Assembly (NCBI GenBank): GCA_018268855.1
Contig: JAFDVR010000008.1
Location: 62,001-126,000, forward strand
Direction of reading: 5' to 3'
Origin: Acidobacteriota bacterium
Lineage (GTDB): Bacteria > Acidobacteriota > Terriglobia > Terriglobales > Acidobacteriaceae
Length of the DNA stretch: 64,000 bases
This document shows, in pieces, positions 8,262 through 15,895 of this stretch. The notes under the pieces are model-generated. The model searched no databases, was not told where the DNA came from, and saw only the letters and a list, made by a program, of their open reading frames with translations. The translations under genes and the position numbers were made by a program. The number at the start of each line of letters is the position of its first letter. The first letter of the stretch is position 1.

Positions 8262-8339
8262 ATGAGCCTGAACCTGCATCATCACGGTGTCCACCACCAT
8301 CACGCCCTCAGCGTGCCGGCGGTCGCATCCGTGCTGTAG
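8262..8339 (+). CDS. hisL: His operon leader peptide
   Basis: A 25-codon ORF beginning MSLNLHHHGVHHHHALSV and ending in TAG at 8337-8339. Seven of its first fourteen codons are histidine: codons 6-8 at 8277-8285 and 11-14 at 8292-8303. It lies directly upstream of hisI and is followed by an intrinsic terminator, the arrangement of a translation-coupled attenuator: scarce charged tRNA-His stalls the ribosome on the His run. No Shine-Dalgarno sequence at normal distance is present; AGAAGG ends one base before the ATG. With the predicted promoter the mRNA would be nearly leaderless. The peptide itself should have no other function. Confidence 0.88.
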   Translation: MSLNLHHHGVHHHHALSVPAVASVL

Positions 8340-8385
8340 AGCAGCCCAAAGCTCACACAAGAGATTCGAAACCCAGGCCCGCTGA
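8308..8385 (+). promoter_or_regulatory. His attenuator: antiterminator pairing
   Basis: Segment 2 (TCAGCGTGCC, 8308-8317), just past the His codons, is complementary to segment 3 (GGCCCGCTGA, 8376-8385), with nine pairs and one T/C mismatch. Segment 3 is also the 5' arm of the terminator. A ribosome stalled at the first His codons leaves segment 2 free to trap segment 3, so the operon is read. A ribosome that reaches the stop at 8339 covers or clears segment 2, so the terminator forms. The pairing is seen directly; the mechanism follows the enterobacterial his model. Confidence 0.75.
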
Positions 8386-8412
8386 AGCGACTATCGCTGG
8401 CGGGCTTTGTTG
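8377..8412 (+). terminator. His attenuator terminator
   Basis: Stem GCCCGC (8377-8382) with GCGGGC (8400-8405), and an inner stem AGCGA (8386-8390) with TCGCT (8394-8398) around the loop CTA. TTTGTTGT follows. It lies between the leader stop and hisI and therefore acts within the operon. Confidence 0.8.
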
Positions 8413-8455
8413 TGTCCGCCACAAACATCACCCAACAGGACACAAGGAAAGAAAC

Positions 8456-8797
8456 ATGGCAGACGCAATCAAGATCGACTTCAACAAGATGGACGGCCTC
8501 GTTCCCGGCATCGTGCAGGACGCAAAGACAAACGAAGTGCTGATGCTCGGCTTTCTGAACGAGGAGAGCTACAACAAATCGCTGGAGAGCGGCTTCGTCA
8601 CCTTCTGGTCGCGCACCCGCTCCAAGCTGTGGATGAAGGGCGAGACCAGCGGCAACCGCCTGAAGATTGTAAGCACCGCAACCGACTGCGACACCGATGC
8701 GCTGCTCTTCAAAGTAGACGTCGAAGGCGACGGCCTCGTCTGCCACGAAGGCACCGTCTCCTGCTTTACCAAAGACATTGCGAAGGAACAGAAATAA
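8456..8797 (+). CDS. hisI: Phosphoribosyl-AMP cyclohydrolase
   Basis: 113 residues. It opens the purine ring of phosphoribosyl-AMP, the third step of histidine synthesis. The diagnostic block is complete: [16 protein letters not shown], then the metal-binding [11 protein letters not shown] and CHEGTVSCF. It is a stand-alone HisI without the HisE pyrophosphohydrolase domain that is fused in many bacteria, so HisE must be encoded outside this window. First structural gene behind the attenuator; a purine-rich AAGGAAAG lies before the ATG. hisG follows after 2 bp. Confidence 0.96.
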   Translation: MADAIKIDFNKMDGLVPGIVQDAKTNEVLMLGFLNEESYNKSLESGFVTFWSRTRSKLWMKGETSGNRLKIVSTATDCDTDALLFKVDVEGDGLVCHEGTVSCFTKDIAKEQK

Positions 8798-8799
8798 TC

Positions 8800-9675
8800 A
8801 TGGCCAACAAACTGAAGCTCGGCATTCCCAAAGGCTCCTTGCAGGAAGCCACCATCGATCTCTTCAAGCGCGCTGGATGGCAGATCTACGCCTCTGGCCG
8901 CTCCTACTTCCCCGCCATCAATGACCCTGAGATCGAATGCATGCTCGTCCGCGCGCAGGAGATGGCGCGTTACGTGGAAACGGGCGCGCTGGATGCGGGC
9001 CTGACGGGCAACGACTGGGTGCTCGAAAACCAGAGCGACGTGGAGCGCATCACCTCGCTCACCTACTCCAAGACCTCGCGCCAGAAGGTGCGCTGGGTGC
9101 TCGCCGTGCCTGAGGACTCACCTTTTCAGAAGCCCGAAGACCTCGCCGGCAAAACCATCTCCACCGAACTGGTGGAATACACCAAGCGCTACTTCGCTGA
9201 GAAGAACATCCCCGTAAAGGTCGAGTTCTCCTGGGGCGCCACCGAAGTAAAGTGCCCGATGCTCTGCGATGCCATCGTGGAAGTGACCGAAACAGGCTCC
9301 TCACTGCGCGCGAATCGTCTGCGCATCATCGAGACACTGATGGAGAGCGAGACGCAGCTCATCGCCAATAAAAAATCCTATGCCGATGACTGGAAGCGCC
9401 AGCGCATCGACAACCTTTCGCTCATGCTGAACGGCGCAATCGCCGCACTCTCGCAGGTCGGCCTGATGCTGAATGTCGAGAAGAAAAATCTCGACGCCGT
9501 GCTCGACATTCTGCCCGCACTCTCGTCGCCGACCGTTTCACATCTGCGCGACAGCGAGTGGGTCGCGGTAAACACCATTCTCGAAGAGGCTGTTGTGCGC
9601 GAAGTGATTCCCAAGCTGAAGGCAGCGGGTGGAAGCGGCATCGTGGAGTATCCACTGAGCAAGGTTGTTCTGTAA
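8800..9675 (+). CDS. hisG: ATP phosphoribosyltransferase
   Basis: 291 residues, the long form of HisG, which catalyses the committed condensation of ATP and PRPP. Seen: [21 protein letters not shown] at the N terminus (first 18 residues [18 protein letters not shown]), the PRPP-binding-type block [18 protein letters not shown], and a C-terminal extension of about 75 residues ending in [12 protein letters not shown]. That extension is the allosteric ACT-like domain where histidine binds in the long-form family. The start at 8800 is the conserved one, although the frame is open upstream through hisI. Its stop overlaps the hisD start (TAATG). Confidence 0.96.
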   Translation: MANKLKLGIPKGSLQEATIDLFKRAGWQIYASGRSYFPAINDPEIECMLVRAQEMARYVETGALDAGLTGNDWVLENQSDVERITSLTYSKTSRQKVRWVLAVPEDSPFQKPEDLAGKTISTELVEYTKRYFAEKNIPVKVEFSWGATEVKCPMLCDAIVEVTETGSSLRANRLRIIETLMESETQLIANKKSYADDWKRQRIDNLSLMLNGAIAALSQVGLMLNVEKKNLDAVLDILPALSSPTVSHLRDSEWVAVNTILEEAVVREVIPKLKAAGGSGIVEYPLSKVVL

Positions 9676-10934
9676 TGAAGCTGATCTACACCAATACGCC
9701 GGAAGCAGCAGAGATCATCGCATCGCTGGAGACGCGCGGCGCGACCAACACCGCCAAGGTGGATCCCATCGTGCGCGAGATCATCGCAGGCATCCGCTTC
9801 AACGGCGACAGTGCTCTGCGCGACTACGCCGAAAAATACGACGGCCTAGCTCCGGGCGCGCCGTTGAAAGTGACGCCGGAAGAGATGAAGGCGGCGTGGG
9901 ACGCTACCGATCCCAAGCTGCAGGCCGCGATGAAGCTGGCGCAGGCCAACATCCGCGCGTTTGCAGAGAAGCAGCTTCCGCGCGCGTGGAGCTTCCGCCC
10001 GATGGAAGGCATGGAGGTCGGACAGATCGTTCGTCCGCTCGCGTCCGTCGGCTGCTACGTTCCCGGCGGACGCTACCCGCTTCCTTCCACGCTGCTGATG
10101 ACGGCAACACCGGCGCAGGTTGCAGGTGTGGAGCGCATCGTGGTCTGCTCGCCCAAGCCCGCGCGCGAAACACTCGCCGCCGCGCATCTCGCTGGCATCA
10201 ACGAGTTCTACCGCGTAGGCGGAGCGCAGGCCATCGCCACGCTCGCTTATGGCACAACAACCATTCAGCCTGTCGATAAGATCGTTGGCCCCGGTAATCT
10301 CTACGTCACCGCTGCCAAGATCGCCGTCTCCAACGACTGCGGCATCGACATGCCTGCCGGGCCAACCGAGATCGTCTACACCAGCGAGACCGGCAATCCC
10401 ACCGGCATTGCCGCGGACATCGTGGCGCAGGCCGAGCACGACCCGGAAGCGCTGCCCATCTTCATCACCACGCAGACGCAGCTTGCGCGCGCCGTTGCGG
10501 AAGAGACTGCGCGCCTCGCCGCCAACAATGAGATCGCGAAGCAGTCCATCGCCGCGCAAGGGTACGCCTTCATCGCTACATCCGTTGAAGAAGCGCATGC
10601 ACTCACGAACCGTCTCGCACCGGAGCACCTCACGGTAGACACCGGCGCCGACCTGCGCTGGGTCGCGAACGCGGGCTCGGTCTTTATCGGCGACTACACG
10701 CCGCAGTCGATGGGCGACTATATTTCCGGTCCGAACCACGTTCTGCCCACAGGCCGCGTGGGACGCATGCGCGGCGGCCTGTCCGTGATGGACTTTGTGA
10801 AGATCATCACCGTGCAGCAGTACACGCGCGACGCGCTCAGCGTTATTGGTCCGCACACCATCGCGCTGGCCGAAGCAGAAGGTTTGCAGGCACACGCCGA
10901 CTCCGTCCGTGTACGCCTCGAAGAGAAAGTGTGA
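9675..10934 (+). CDS. hisD: Histidinol dehydrogenase
   Basis: 419 residues, slightly shorter than the usual 430. It carries out the last two oxidations, histidinol to histidine, with NAD and zinc. Typical blocks are present: VGGAQAIATLAYGT, VDKIVGPGNLYVTAAK, DMPAGPTEIV, AQAEHDPEA and SGPNHVLPTGRVGRMRGG, which include the zinc-ligand and catalytic His/Glu positions of the family. The ATG at 9675 overlaps the hisG stop by one base. The frame is open further upstream, but that part is hisG sequence. A 78-bp spacer with two hairpin repeats separates it from hisC. Confidence 0.96.
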   Translation: MKLIYTNTPEAAEIIASLETRGATNTAKVDPIVREIIAGIRFNGDSALRDYAEKYDGLAPGAPLKVTPEEMKAAWDATDPKLQAAMKLAQANIRAFAEKQLPRAWSFRPMEGMEVGQIVRPLASVGCYVPGGRYPLPSTLLMTATPAQVAGVERIVVCSPKPARETLAAAHLAGINEFYRVGGAQAIATLAYGTTTIQPVDKIVGPGNLYVTAAKIAVSNDCGIDMPAGPTEIVYTSETGNPTGIAADIVAQAEHDPEALPIFITTQTQLARAVAEETARLAANNEIAKQSIAAQGYAFIATSVEEAHALTNRLAPEHLTVDTGADLRWVANAGSVFIGDYTPQSMGDYISGPNHVLPTGRVGRMRGGLSVMDFVKIITVQQYTRDALSVIGPHTIALAEAEGLQAHADSVRVRLEEKV

Positions 10935-10946
10935 AGGTTTTGAAGG

Positions 10947-11001
10947 GTACGGGCTTTAGCCCGTACGTTAGAAGCAAGCAGAAGTTCGGGGCTTCAGCCC
11001 C
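10947..11001. repeat. Two hairpin repeats between hisD and hisC
   Basis: Unit 1 (10947-10966) is GTACGGGC, TTTA, GCCCGTAC. Unit 2 (10988-11001) is GGGGC, TTCA, GCCCC, followed by TGAGGGGACAG and the hisC ATG. Same loop and core but different arms. The GAGGGG after unit 2 is the only Shine-Dalgarno-like sequence in front of hisC. Confidence 0.8.
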
Positions 11002-11012
11002 TGAGGGGACAG

Positions 11013-12131
11013 ATGATCGAACCGCGCAAAGCGATTCTCGAAATGCCTGAGTACCACCCGCCGCTCGCGGGACGCGAGCATGCGTTGCGGCTCGACTTCA
11101 ACGAGAACACCTTTGCGCCTTCGCCGCGCGTGATGGACGTGATCAAGAACATCACCGCGGAAGACCTCACCGTGTATCCCGAGCGCGAGCCGCGCGAACG
11201 CATCGCCGCAAAACACCTCGGCCTTGCGCCGGAACAGGTGTTGCTCACGAATGCAGTGGACGAAGCCATCCACATCATCACCTACACGTTTTTGAACGAG
11301 GGCGACGAAGCGCTCTTCGCCGTGCCCAGCTTCTTTATGTACGACGTGAACGTGCAGGCGATGGGCGCGAAGGCCGTGCGCGTACAAAGCGACGACTCGC
11401 TGCGCTTTCCCTTCGGACGCATCCTCAAGGCCATCACGCCGAAGACGAAGCTCATCATTCTCTGCACGCCGAACAATCCCACGGGCGGCACCATTGCGCG
11501 CGAACAGATTCTCGCGATTGCGAAAGCCGCGCCGCAGGCCGTCATCTTTGTGGATGAGGCTTACTATCACTTCTTCGGCGAGACCGTTATCGGTGACATC
11601 GGTAAGGTGCCGAACATCATTCTCGCGCGCACCTTCAGCAAGGCATACGGCCTCGCGAACCTTCGCGTCGGTCTCATCGCTGGACCTGCTGACCTGATGA
11701 AGCACATGCGCAAAGCCGCGTCTCCTTACAACGTGAATGGTGTGGCGCTGCGCTGCCTTGAAGCGGCCATGGCCGACGAAGAGTACGTGGCTTGGTACAC
11801 GCAACAGATCAAGACAGGCCGCGAGAAACTCGCCGCCGCTCTGCGCGAACTTGAGATTCCGTTCTGGCCATCGGCAGCGAACTTTATCCTCACACGCATT
11901 GGACCGCGCCATAAGAATTTAGTCGCAGCAATGAAGGCGAAGGGCGTGCTGCTGCGCGACCGCTCCGCCGACCCCGGCCTTGCAGGCTGCGTGCGCATCA
12001 CCGTTGGCGTGGAAGAGCAGAACGCGCGCTGCATCGCCGCGCTGCGCGAGGCCGTGGACGAGATCGACTGGCAGCCTGCCGAAGCTAAGATTCCTGATAT
12101 TGAAGACGAAGACGAGCGAGAGTACGAGTAA
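11013..12131 (+). CDS. hisC: Histidinol-phosphate aminotransferase
   Basis: 372 residues, a fold-type I PLP enzyme that converts imidazole-acetol phosphate to histidinol phosphate. Seen: RLDFNENTFAPSP at the N terminus, LCTPNNPTGGTI, FVDEAYYHFFGE, the PLP-lysine block ARTFSKAYGLANLRVG, and the C-terminal CVRITVGVEEQNARCIAAL. An acidic tail (IEDEDEREYE) extends beyond the normal end. Its ribosome binding site (GAGGGG) comes from the flank of the upstream hairpin repeat. The 174-bp spacer to hisB is a small array of the same repeats. Confidence 0.95.
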   Translation: MIEPRKAILEMPEYHPPLAGREHALRLDFNENTFAPSPRVMDVIKNITAEDLTVYPEREPRERIAAKHLGLAPEQVLLTNAVDEAIHIITYTFLNEGDEALFAVPSFFMYDVNVQAMGAKAVRVQSDDSLRFPFGRILKAITPKTKLIILCTPNNPTGGTIAREQILAIAKAAPQAVIFVDEAYYHFFGETVIGDIGKVPNIILARTFSKAYGLANLRVGLIAGPADLMKHMRKAASPYNVNGVALRCLEAAMADEEYVAWYTQQIKTGREKLAAALRELEIPFWPSAANFILTRIGPRHKNLVAAMKAKGVLLRDRSADPGLAGCVRITVGVEEQNARCIAALREAVDEIDWQPAEAKIPDIEDEDEREYE

Positions 12132-12177
12132 CTTCGGATTAGAACCGGAACTGACGAGAACCGCAACACGGATTAGA

Positions 12178-12300
12178 AGCGGGCTTTAGCCCGCTGTTGA
12201 GAAGATGAACAAAGAGGGCTTTAGCCCTGAAAACGAATGGTAGGTCACGGCTTCAGCCGTGACAATCAGAAGCAGAGAATCGGGGCTTTAGCCCCTGAGG
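12178..12300. repeat. Array of four hairpin repeats between hisC and hisB
   Basis: 12178-12195 AGCGGGC/TTTA/GCCCGCT. 12215-12228 AGGGC/TTTA/GCCCT. 12244-12263 GTCACGGC/TTCA/GCCGTGAC. 12282-12295 GGGGC/TTTA/GCCCC, followed by TGAGGGACGC and the hisB ATG at 12306. All four keep the GGC-TTYA-GCC-type core, while the outer arms differ and stay perfectly complementary. The last copy again supplies GAGGGA in front of a start codon. No terminator-like T runs follow them. Confidence 0.85.
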
Positions 12301-12305
12301 GACGC

Positions 12306-12938
12306 ATGAAGAAGGCCACACCCACACCAAAGGCACCACTAACGGCAAAGCCACGCAAGGCGACCATCAAGCGCATCACCACCGAGACGCAGATCAACCT
12401 CGCTCTCAACGTCGACGGCGAGGGCAAATACACCGTATCCACCGGCATCCGCTTCTTCGATCACATGCTGGAACTCTTCACACGCCACGGCGGATTCGAT
12501 CTCACGCTCAAGTCCACTGGCGATCTCGACGTCGACCAGCACCACACCGTGGAAGACGTGGGCATCGCGCTGGGCGAGGCGTTTGAAAAAGCACTCGGCA
12601 ACAAAAAAGGCATCATGCGCGCCGGCTACTTTGTGATGGCGATGGATGAGACGCTCGCCGTTGCCGCCGTCGATATGTCGGGCCGCGTCTCTTACGTTGT
12701 GGACGACAAGGTGAAGACGCGCCTCGTCGGTGATTTTCAATCCGAACTGCTCGCCGACTTCTTCGATGGCTTTGCGCGCGGAGCGAAGTGCAATGTACAT
12801 GTGAAGACGATGTATGGCCGCAGCAATCATCACAAGATTGAGGCAATTTTTAAAGCGTTTGCGCGTGCGATGCGCGGGGCTTGTTCGCGTGATGAGCGGA
12901 TGAAGGATTTGTTACCGAGTACGAAGGGCTTGCTGTAA
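12306..12938 (+). CDS. hisB: Imidazoleglycerol-phosphate dehydratase
   Basis: 210 residues, monofunctional: there is no N-terminal histidinol-phosphatase domain of the enterobacterial kind. The dehydratase blocks are complete: [56 protein letters not shown], with the histidines that bind manganese. A Lys/Ala/Pro-rich tail of about 20 residues precedes the conserved part. The ATG at 12306 fits GAGGGA just upstream; the frame is open to 12237, but that stretch is repeat sequence. One-base overlap with the next gene (TAATG). Confidence 0.95.
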   Translation: MKKATPTPKAPLTAKPRKATIKRITTETQINLALNVDGEGKYTVSTGIRFFDHMLELFTRHGGFDLTLKSTGDLDVDQHHTVEDVGIALGEAFEKALGNKKGIMRAGYFVMAMDETLAVAAVDMSGRVSYVVDDKVKTRLVGDFQSELLADFFDGFARGAKCNVHVKTMYGRSNHHKIEAIFKAFARAMRGACSRDERMKDLLPSTKGLL

Positions 12939-13384
12939 TGAGCAAAGGGAAGAAGAGGGTTATTCTGGGAGTGATAGCTGCAGTAGCTCTCACTTGCCTT
13001 CCCTTATTTCCTGTACTTCAGGCACCAGAATGGACAGTCAATGTAACCAGTGGGGGGTTGCCTTTGACGGGAGTCACCGTAATGGAAAGCAGAAGAGATT
13101 ACTCATGCGAGTCTGAAGAACATACAGCATCTTTGGTTACCGATGCGGCAGGGAACGTTACATTTCCTGCGGTAAGGGGTCGCCGGACACTCATGCCGTG
13201 CATCCTACACACGCTGTCAGAATCGATGGCCTTGGCGCATGCAAGCCTTGGGCGGCATGTTCGGGTAGATATCAATGAAGTCCCATGCATCACAGATGGC
13301 CACGGGTATTGTGTGAATTGGACGGGCTCCCCTTCACGGATGTATTCCCATGTAACTATGGCGCCTCAGAAAGCGCAGCAATGA
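12938..13384 (+). CDS. Exported protein with carboxypeptidase-regulatory-like fold, inside the his operon
   Basis: 148 residues. An N-terminal signal or anchor segment (KKRVILGVIAAVALTCLPLF) is followed by a single beta-sandwich-like domain with the phrases GGLPLTGVTVMESRRD and TDAAGNVTFPAVRG. These look like one carboxypeptidase-regulatory or transthyretin-like domain. Several cysteines (SCESEE, MPCIL, PCITDGHGYC) suggest disulfides outside the cytosol. It overlaps hisB by one base and hisH by four bases (ATGA), so it is translated as part of the his operon although nothing links it to histidine synthesis. It is somewhat AT-richer than the his genes. Function unknown. Confidence 0.7.
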   Translation: MSKGKKRVILGVIAAVALTCLPLFPVLQAPEWTVNVTSGGLPLTGVTVMESRRDYSCESEEHTASLVTDAAGNVTFPAVRGRRTLMPCILHTLSESMALAHASLGRHVRVDINEVPCITDGHGYCVNWTGSPSRMYSHVTMAPQKAQQ

Positions 13385-13989
13385 TTCAAGTCATCGACTA
13401 CAAAGCTGGCAATCTCACTAGCGTTCTCAAGGCGCTGAACTATCTCGGCGCGAAGACACACGTTACGCAATCGCCCGACGACGTGCGCGGCGCGAGCAAG
13501 ATCGTCCTGCCTGGCGTCGGGCACTTCCGCGCGACGCAGTTGCTGCACGATCTGCAACTGACGGAAGCGACGCGCGAGGCGATTGCGCGAGGCGTTCCCT
13601 TCCTCGGCATCTGCGTTGGATTGCAGTGGTTGTACGAAGGCTCCACCGAAGCCGAAGCGACCGAAGGCCTCTGCCACTTCGGCTCCAAGTGCGAGCGCTT
13701 CCCTGCAACGTACGCCGGCGCGGAGTTGAAGTCGCCGCACGTCGGCTGGAACTCGCTCGAAGATATCCGCGAAGGCTCGCGCCTGCTCAAGAACGTCGCA
13801 CCCGGCTCGTTCGTCTACTACACGCACTCATGGCGCGCGCCGCTCTCTGCAGACACCGCCGCCTCCACCTTCTACGGCGGCAAGTTCACCGCAGCTGTCG
13901 AACGCGGCAACGTGATGGGCGTTCAGTTTCATCCGGAGAAATCCGGCGAAACTGGTTTGCAAATTCTGCGTAATTTTTTGGAGCTTTGA
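13381..13989 (+). CDS. hisH: Imidazole glycerol phosphate synthase, glutamine amidotransferase subunit
   Basis: 202 residues. It hydrolyses glutamine and passes ammonia to HisF. Class I amidotransferase triad: nucleophile Cys in GICVGLQWLYEG, and His and Glu in GVQFHPEKSG. The N terminus VIDYKAGNLTSVLKAL and the oxyanion-region PGVGHF are standard. The ATG at 13381 starts the conserved sequence; the upstream open frame belongs to the previous gene's region. It overlaps that gene by 4 bp. HisF follows after 45 bp. Confidence 0.96.
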   Translation: MIQVIDYKAGNLTSVLKALNYLGAKTHVTQSPDDVRGASKIVLPGVGHFRATQLLHDLQLTEATREAIARGVPFLGICVGLQWLYEGSTEAEATEGLCHFGSKCERFPATYAGAELKSPHVGWNSLEDIREGSRLLKNVAPGSFVYYTHSWRAPLSADTAASTFYGGKFTAAVERGNVMGVQFHPEKSGETGLQILRNFLEL

Positions 13990-13998
13990 TGAACCAGC

Positions 13999-14027
13999 TA
14001 ATCCCTAATCCCTGTTCCCTGATCCCT
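13999..14027. repeat. Short direct repeat before hisF
   Basis: Four imperfect 7-bp units of the type TAATCCCT, AATCCCT, GTTCCCT and GATCCCT run in a row in the 45-bp hisH-hisF gap. They leave no Shine-Dalgarno sequence ahead of hisF. Confidence 0.6.
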
Positions 14028-14034
14028 GGTTTTT

Positions 14035-14811
14035 ATGCTGACTAAACGCATCATCGCCTGCCTTGACGTCCGCGGCGGACGCGTCGTGAAAGGCATTCAG
14101 TTCGTAGACATCATCGACGCCGGCGACCCCGCTGAACTTGCGCATCGCCATGCCGCCTTGGGCGCGGACGAGATCGTGCTGCTCGACATCACCGCTACGC
14201 ATGAAGGCCGCGGCACGTTGCTTGATACTGTGAAACGAACTGCGGGGGAGTTGTTCATTCCGTTCACCGTCGGCGGAGGTATTCGTTCTGCGGAAGATGC
14301 AGCGGCTGTCTTCGATGCAGGCGCGGATAAGGTGTCCATCAACTCCTCTGCGATTGCGCGGCCAGAACTCATCGGCGAGATTGGCTCGTCGTTCGGCGCG
14401 CAGGCTGTGATCGTCGCCATCGATGCCCGGCGCGCAACAAGCGGCGATGCCATCAAAGATGCCGAAGTCTACGTCAGCGGAGGCCGCAAACCGACAGGCC
14501 TCAAGGTCGTCGAGTGGGCCGTCGAAGCCGAGCAGCGTGGCGCAGGCGAGATCCTGCTCACCAGCATGGACAGCGATGGCACGCGCGCAGGTTTCGACTG
14601 CGAACTCACCGCAGCCGTAAGCAGCGCCGTGCAAATCCCCGTCATCGCCAGCGGTGGCGCAGGAAACGCGCAGCACTTCGTCGATGTCTTCAAGGCGGGC
14701 AAAGCGGACGCCGCACTCGCAGCCAGCATCTTCCACTTCGGCGTTACCAGCAGCCACGGCCTGAAGGAAGAACTTGCCGCAGCAGGCATCTCCATGCGCC
14801 TCACAAGCTAG
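14035..14811 (+). CDS. hisF: Imidazole glycerol phosphate synthase, cyclase subunit
   Basis: 258 residues, a TIM barrel that joins PRFAR and ammonia from HisH into IGP and AICAR. Seen: [17 protein letters not shown] with the first catalytic Asp, [28 protein letters not shown], and [15 protein letters not shown] with the second catalytic Asp, plus the C-terminal phosphate-binding ASGGAGN. The start matches the family exactly. No ribosome binding site is recognisable, because the preceding bases are CCCT repeats. Confidence 0.96.
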   Translation: MLTKRIIACLDVRGGRVVKGIQFVDIIDAGDPAELAHRHAALGADEIVLLDITATHEGRGTLLDTVKRTAGELFIPFTVGGGIRSAEDAAAVFDAGADKVSINSSAIARPELIGEIGSSFGAQAVIVAIDARRATSGDAIKDAEVYVSGGRKPTGLKVVEWAVEAEQRGAGEILLTSMDSDGTRAGFDCELTAAVSSAVQIPVIASGGAGNAQHFVDVFKAGKADAALAASIFHFGVTSSHGLKEELAAAGISMRLTS

Positions 14812-15188
14812 TTATTGGGTGCCCCATCCTTTCGCGCACTTTGCGAAAGGGTGGGTTATCGCGCGAAGCGCGACCACTTTAAGCATAAAGAATCCTGTCA
14901 AGCCCTAAAAACCGGCAACCTTCACATCCCCAAGGTCTTCGTTGCTGCCGGATTACCGCAACAAAACCGCTAAACTGGAAATAGACCTTCTTCTGGACAC
15001 AATCAACTAGATGCAGCTAAGTTCAATAAAAAGAAGATTTTGGCTGTAAGCCTCACGGAATGAATATTTTGCATTCATCCAAAATTAGAACTCGCTCATT
15101 CGATAGAACTTAAGAGGCACCTCCCCCAGGGGGGAGGGGTACCCCCAAAAAACACTGACAACCAACAACTGAGAACTGACAACGCCTT
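14812..15188. repeat. Gene-free gap between hisF and hisA with inverted repeats
   Basis: 377 bp. 14823-14855 is a 13-bp stem (CCCATCCTTTCGC with GCGAAAGGGTGGG, one G-T pair). 14859-14873 is TCGCGC/GAA/GCGCGA. 15121-15136 is CTCCCCC/AG/GGGGGAG. The last 35 bp are CAACTGAGAACTGACAAC-type text that also occurs near 5157-5188 and 47399-47420. I see no gene and no Shine-Dalgarno sequence for hisA. The middle part, about 14880-15060, is AT-richer and featureless. Confidence 0.65.
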
Positions 15189-15890
15189 ATGCTGATCCCA
15201 TCTATCGACCTTATGAACGGCAAGATCGTCCAGCTTGTGCAGGGCGAAAAGCTTAAGCTTTCCTTCGACGACTTCGACTACTGGATCGAGCGCTTCAGCA
15301 AATATCCGCTGGTACAGCTCATCGATCTCGATGCCGCCATGCGTACCGGCTCCAACGCCGACCTCATCTCGCGCTTCACCTCCAAGCTGCCCTGTCAGGT
15401 CGGCGGAGGCCTGCGCACTGCCGAAGACGCAAAGTGCATTCTCGACCTCGGCGCGAAGCGCGTGATCTTTGGCTCGTCGCTCTTTGGTGGAGACAACGAA
15501 GCCGACCGCAAACGTCATGCAATCCTGAACCTCGATTTCGCCGCGAAGCTGAACAAAGAAATCGGTGAAGACAAACTCGTCTTCTCGGTGGATACGAAGA
15601 ACGGGCAGGTGGCCGTCAAAGGCTGGAAAGAGAACGTCGATCTCACGCCTGAAGAAGCCATCACCTGGCTCGAGAACGACTGCGCCGCCTTCCTCTACAC
15701 GCACGTAGACACGGAAGGCACTATGTCCGGCTTCCCCATCATGGTGGCGGCTACGTTGCGGGCCTGCACCACCAGGCAGCTCATCGTCGCCGGGGGTATC
15801 AAGTCCGCGGACGAAGTGACCGAACTCGACAACATGGGCATCGACGCCGTGGCCGGCATGGCCGTCTACTCCGGCGCAATGGACGCATAG
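15189..15890 (+). CDS. hisA: Phosphoribosylformimino-5-aminoimidazole carboxamide ribotide isomerase
   Basis: 233 residues, a TIM barrel related to HisF. Seen: LIPSIDLMNGKIVQLVQGE with the first catalytic Asp, CQVGGGLRTAEDAKCIL, RVIFGSSLFGG, the second catalytic region YTHVDTEGTMSG, and LIVAGGIKSADEV. It catalyses the Amadori isomerisation of ProFAR to PRFAR. The 377-bp gap before it may mean a separate promoter, but the order hisHFA keeps it in the operon logic. The next gene follows after 5 bp. Confidence 0.93.
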   Translation: MLIPSIDLMNGKIVQLVQGEKLKLSFDDFDYWIERFSKYPLVQLIDLDAAMRTGSNADLISRFTSKLPCQVGGGLRTAEDAKCILDLGAKRVIFGSSLFGGDNEADRKRHAILNLDFAAKLNKEIGEDKLVFSVDTKNGQVAVKGWKENVDLTPEEAITWLENDCAAFLYTHVDTEGTMSGFPIMVAATLRACTTRQLIVAGGIKSADEVTELDNMGIDAVAGMAVYSGAMDA

Positions 15891-15895
15891 CAGCG

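Noticed and set aside
9846..10895. A 349-codon open frame antisense to hisD
   Set aside because: hisD is unambiguous, and the antisense product has no family features.
12178..12300. Four evenly sized palindromes as a CRISPR array
   Set aside because: Units differ in sequence, spacers are irregular, and no cas genes are present.
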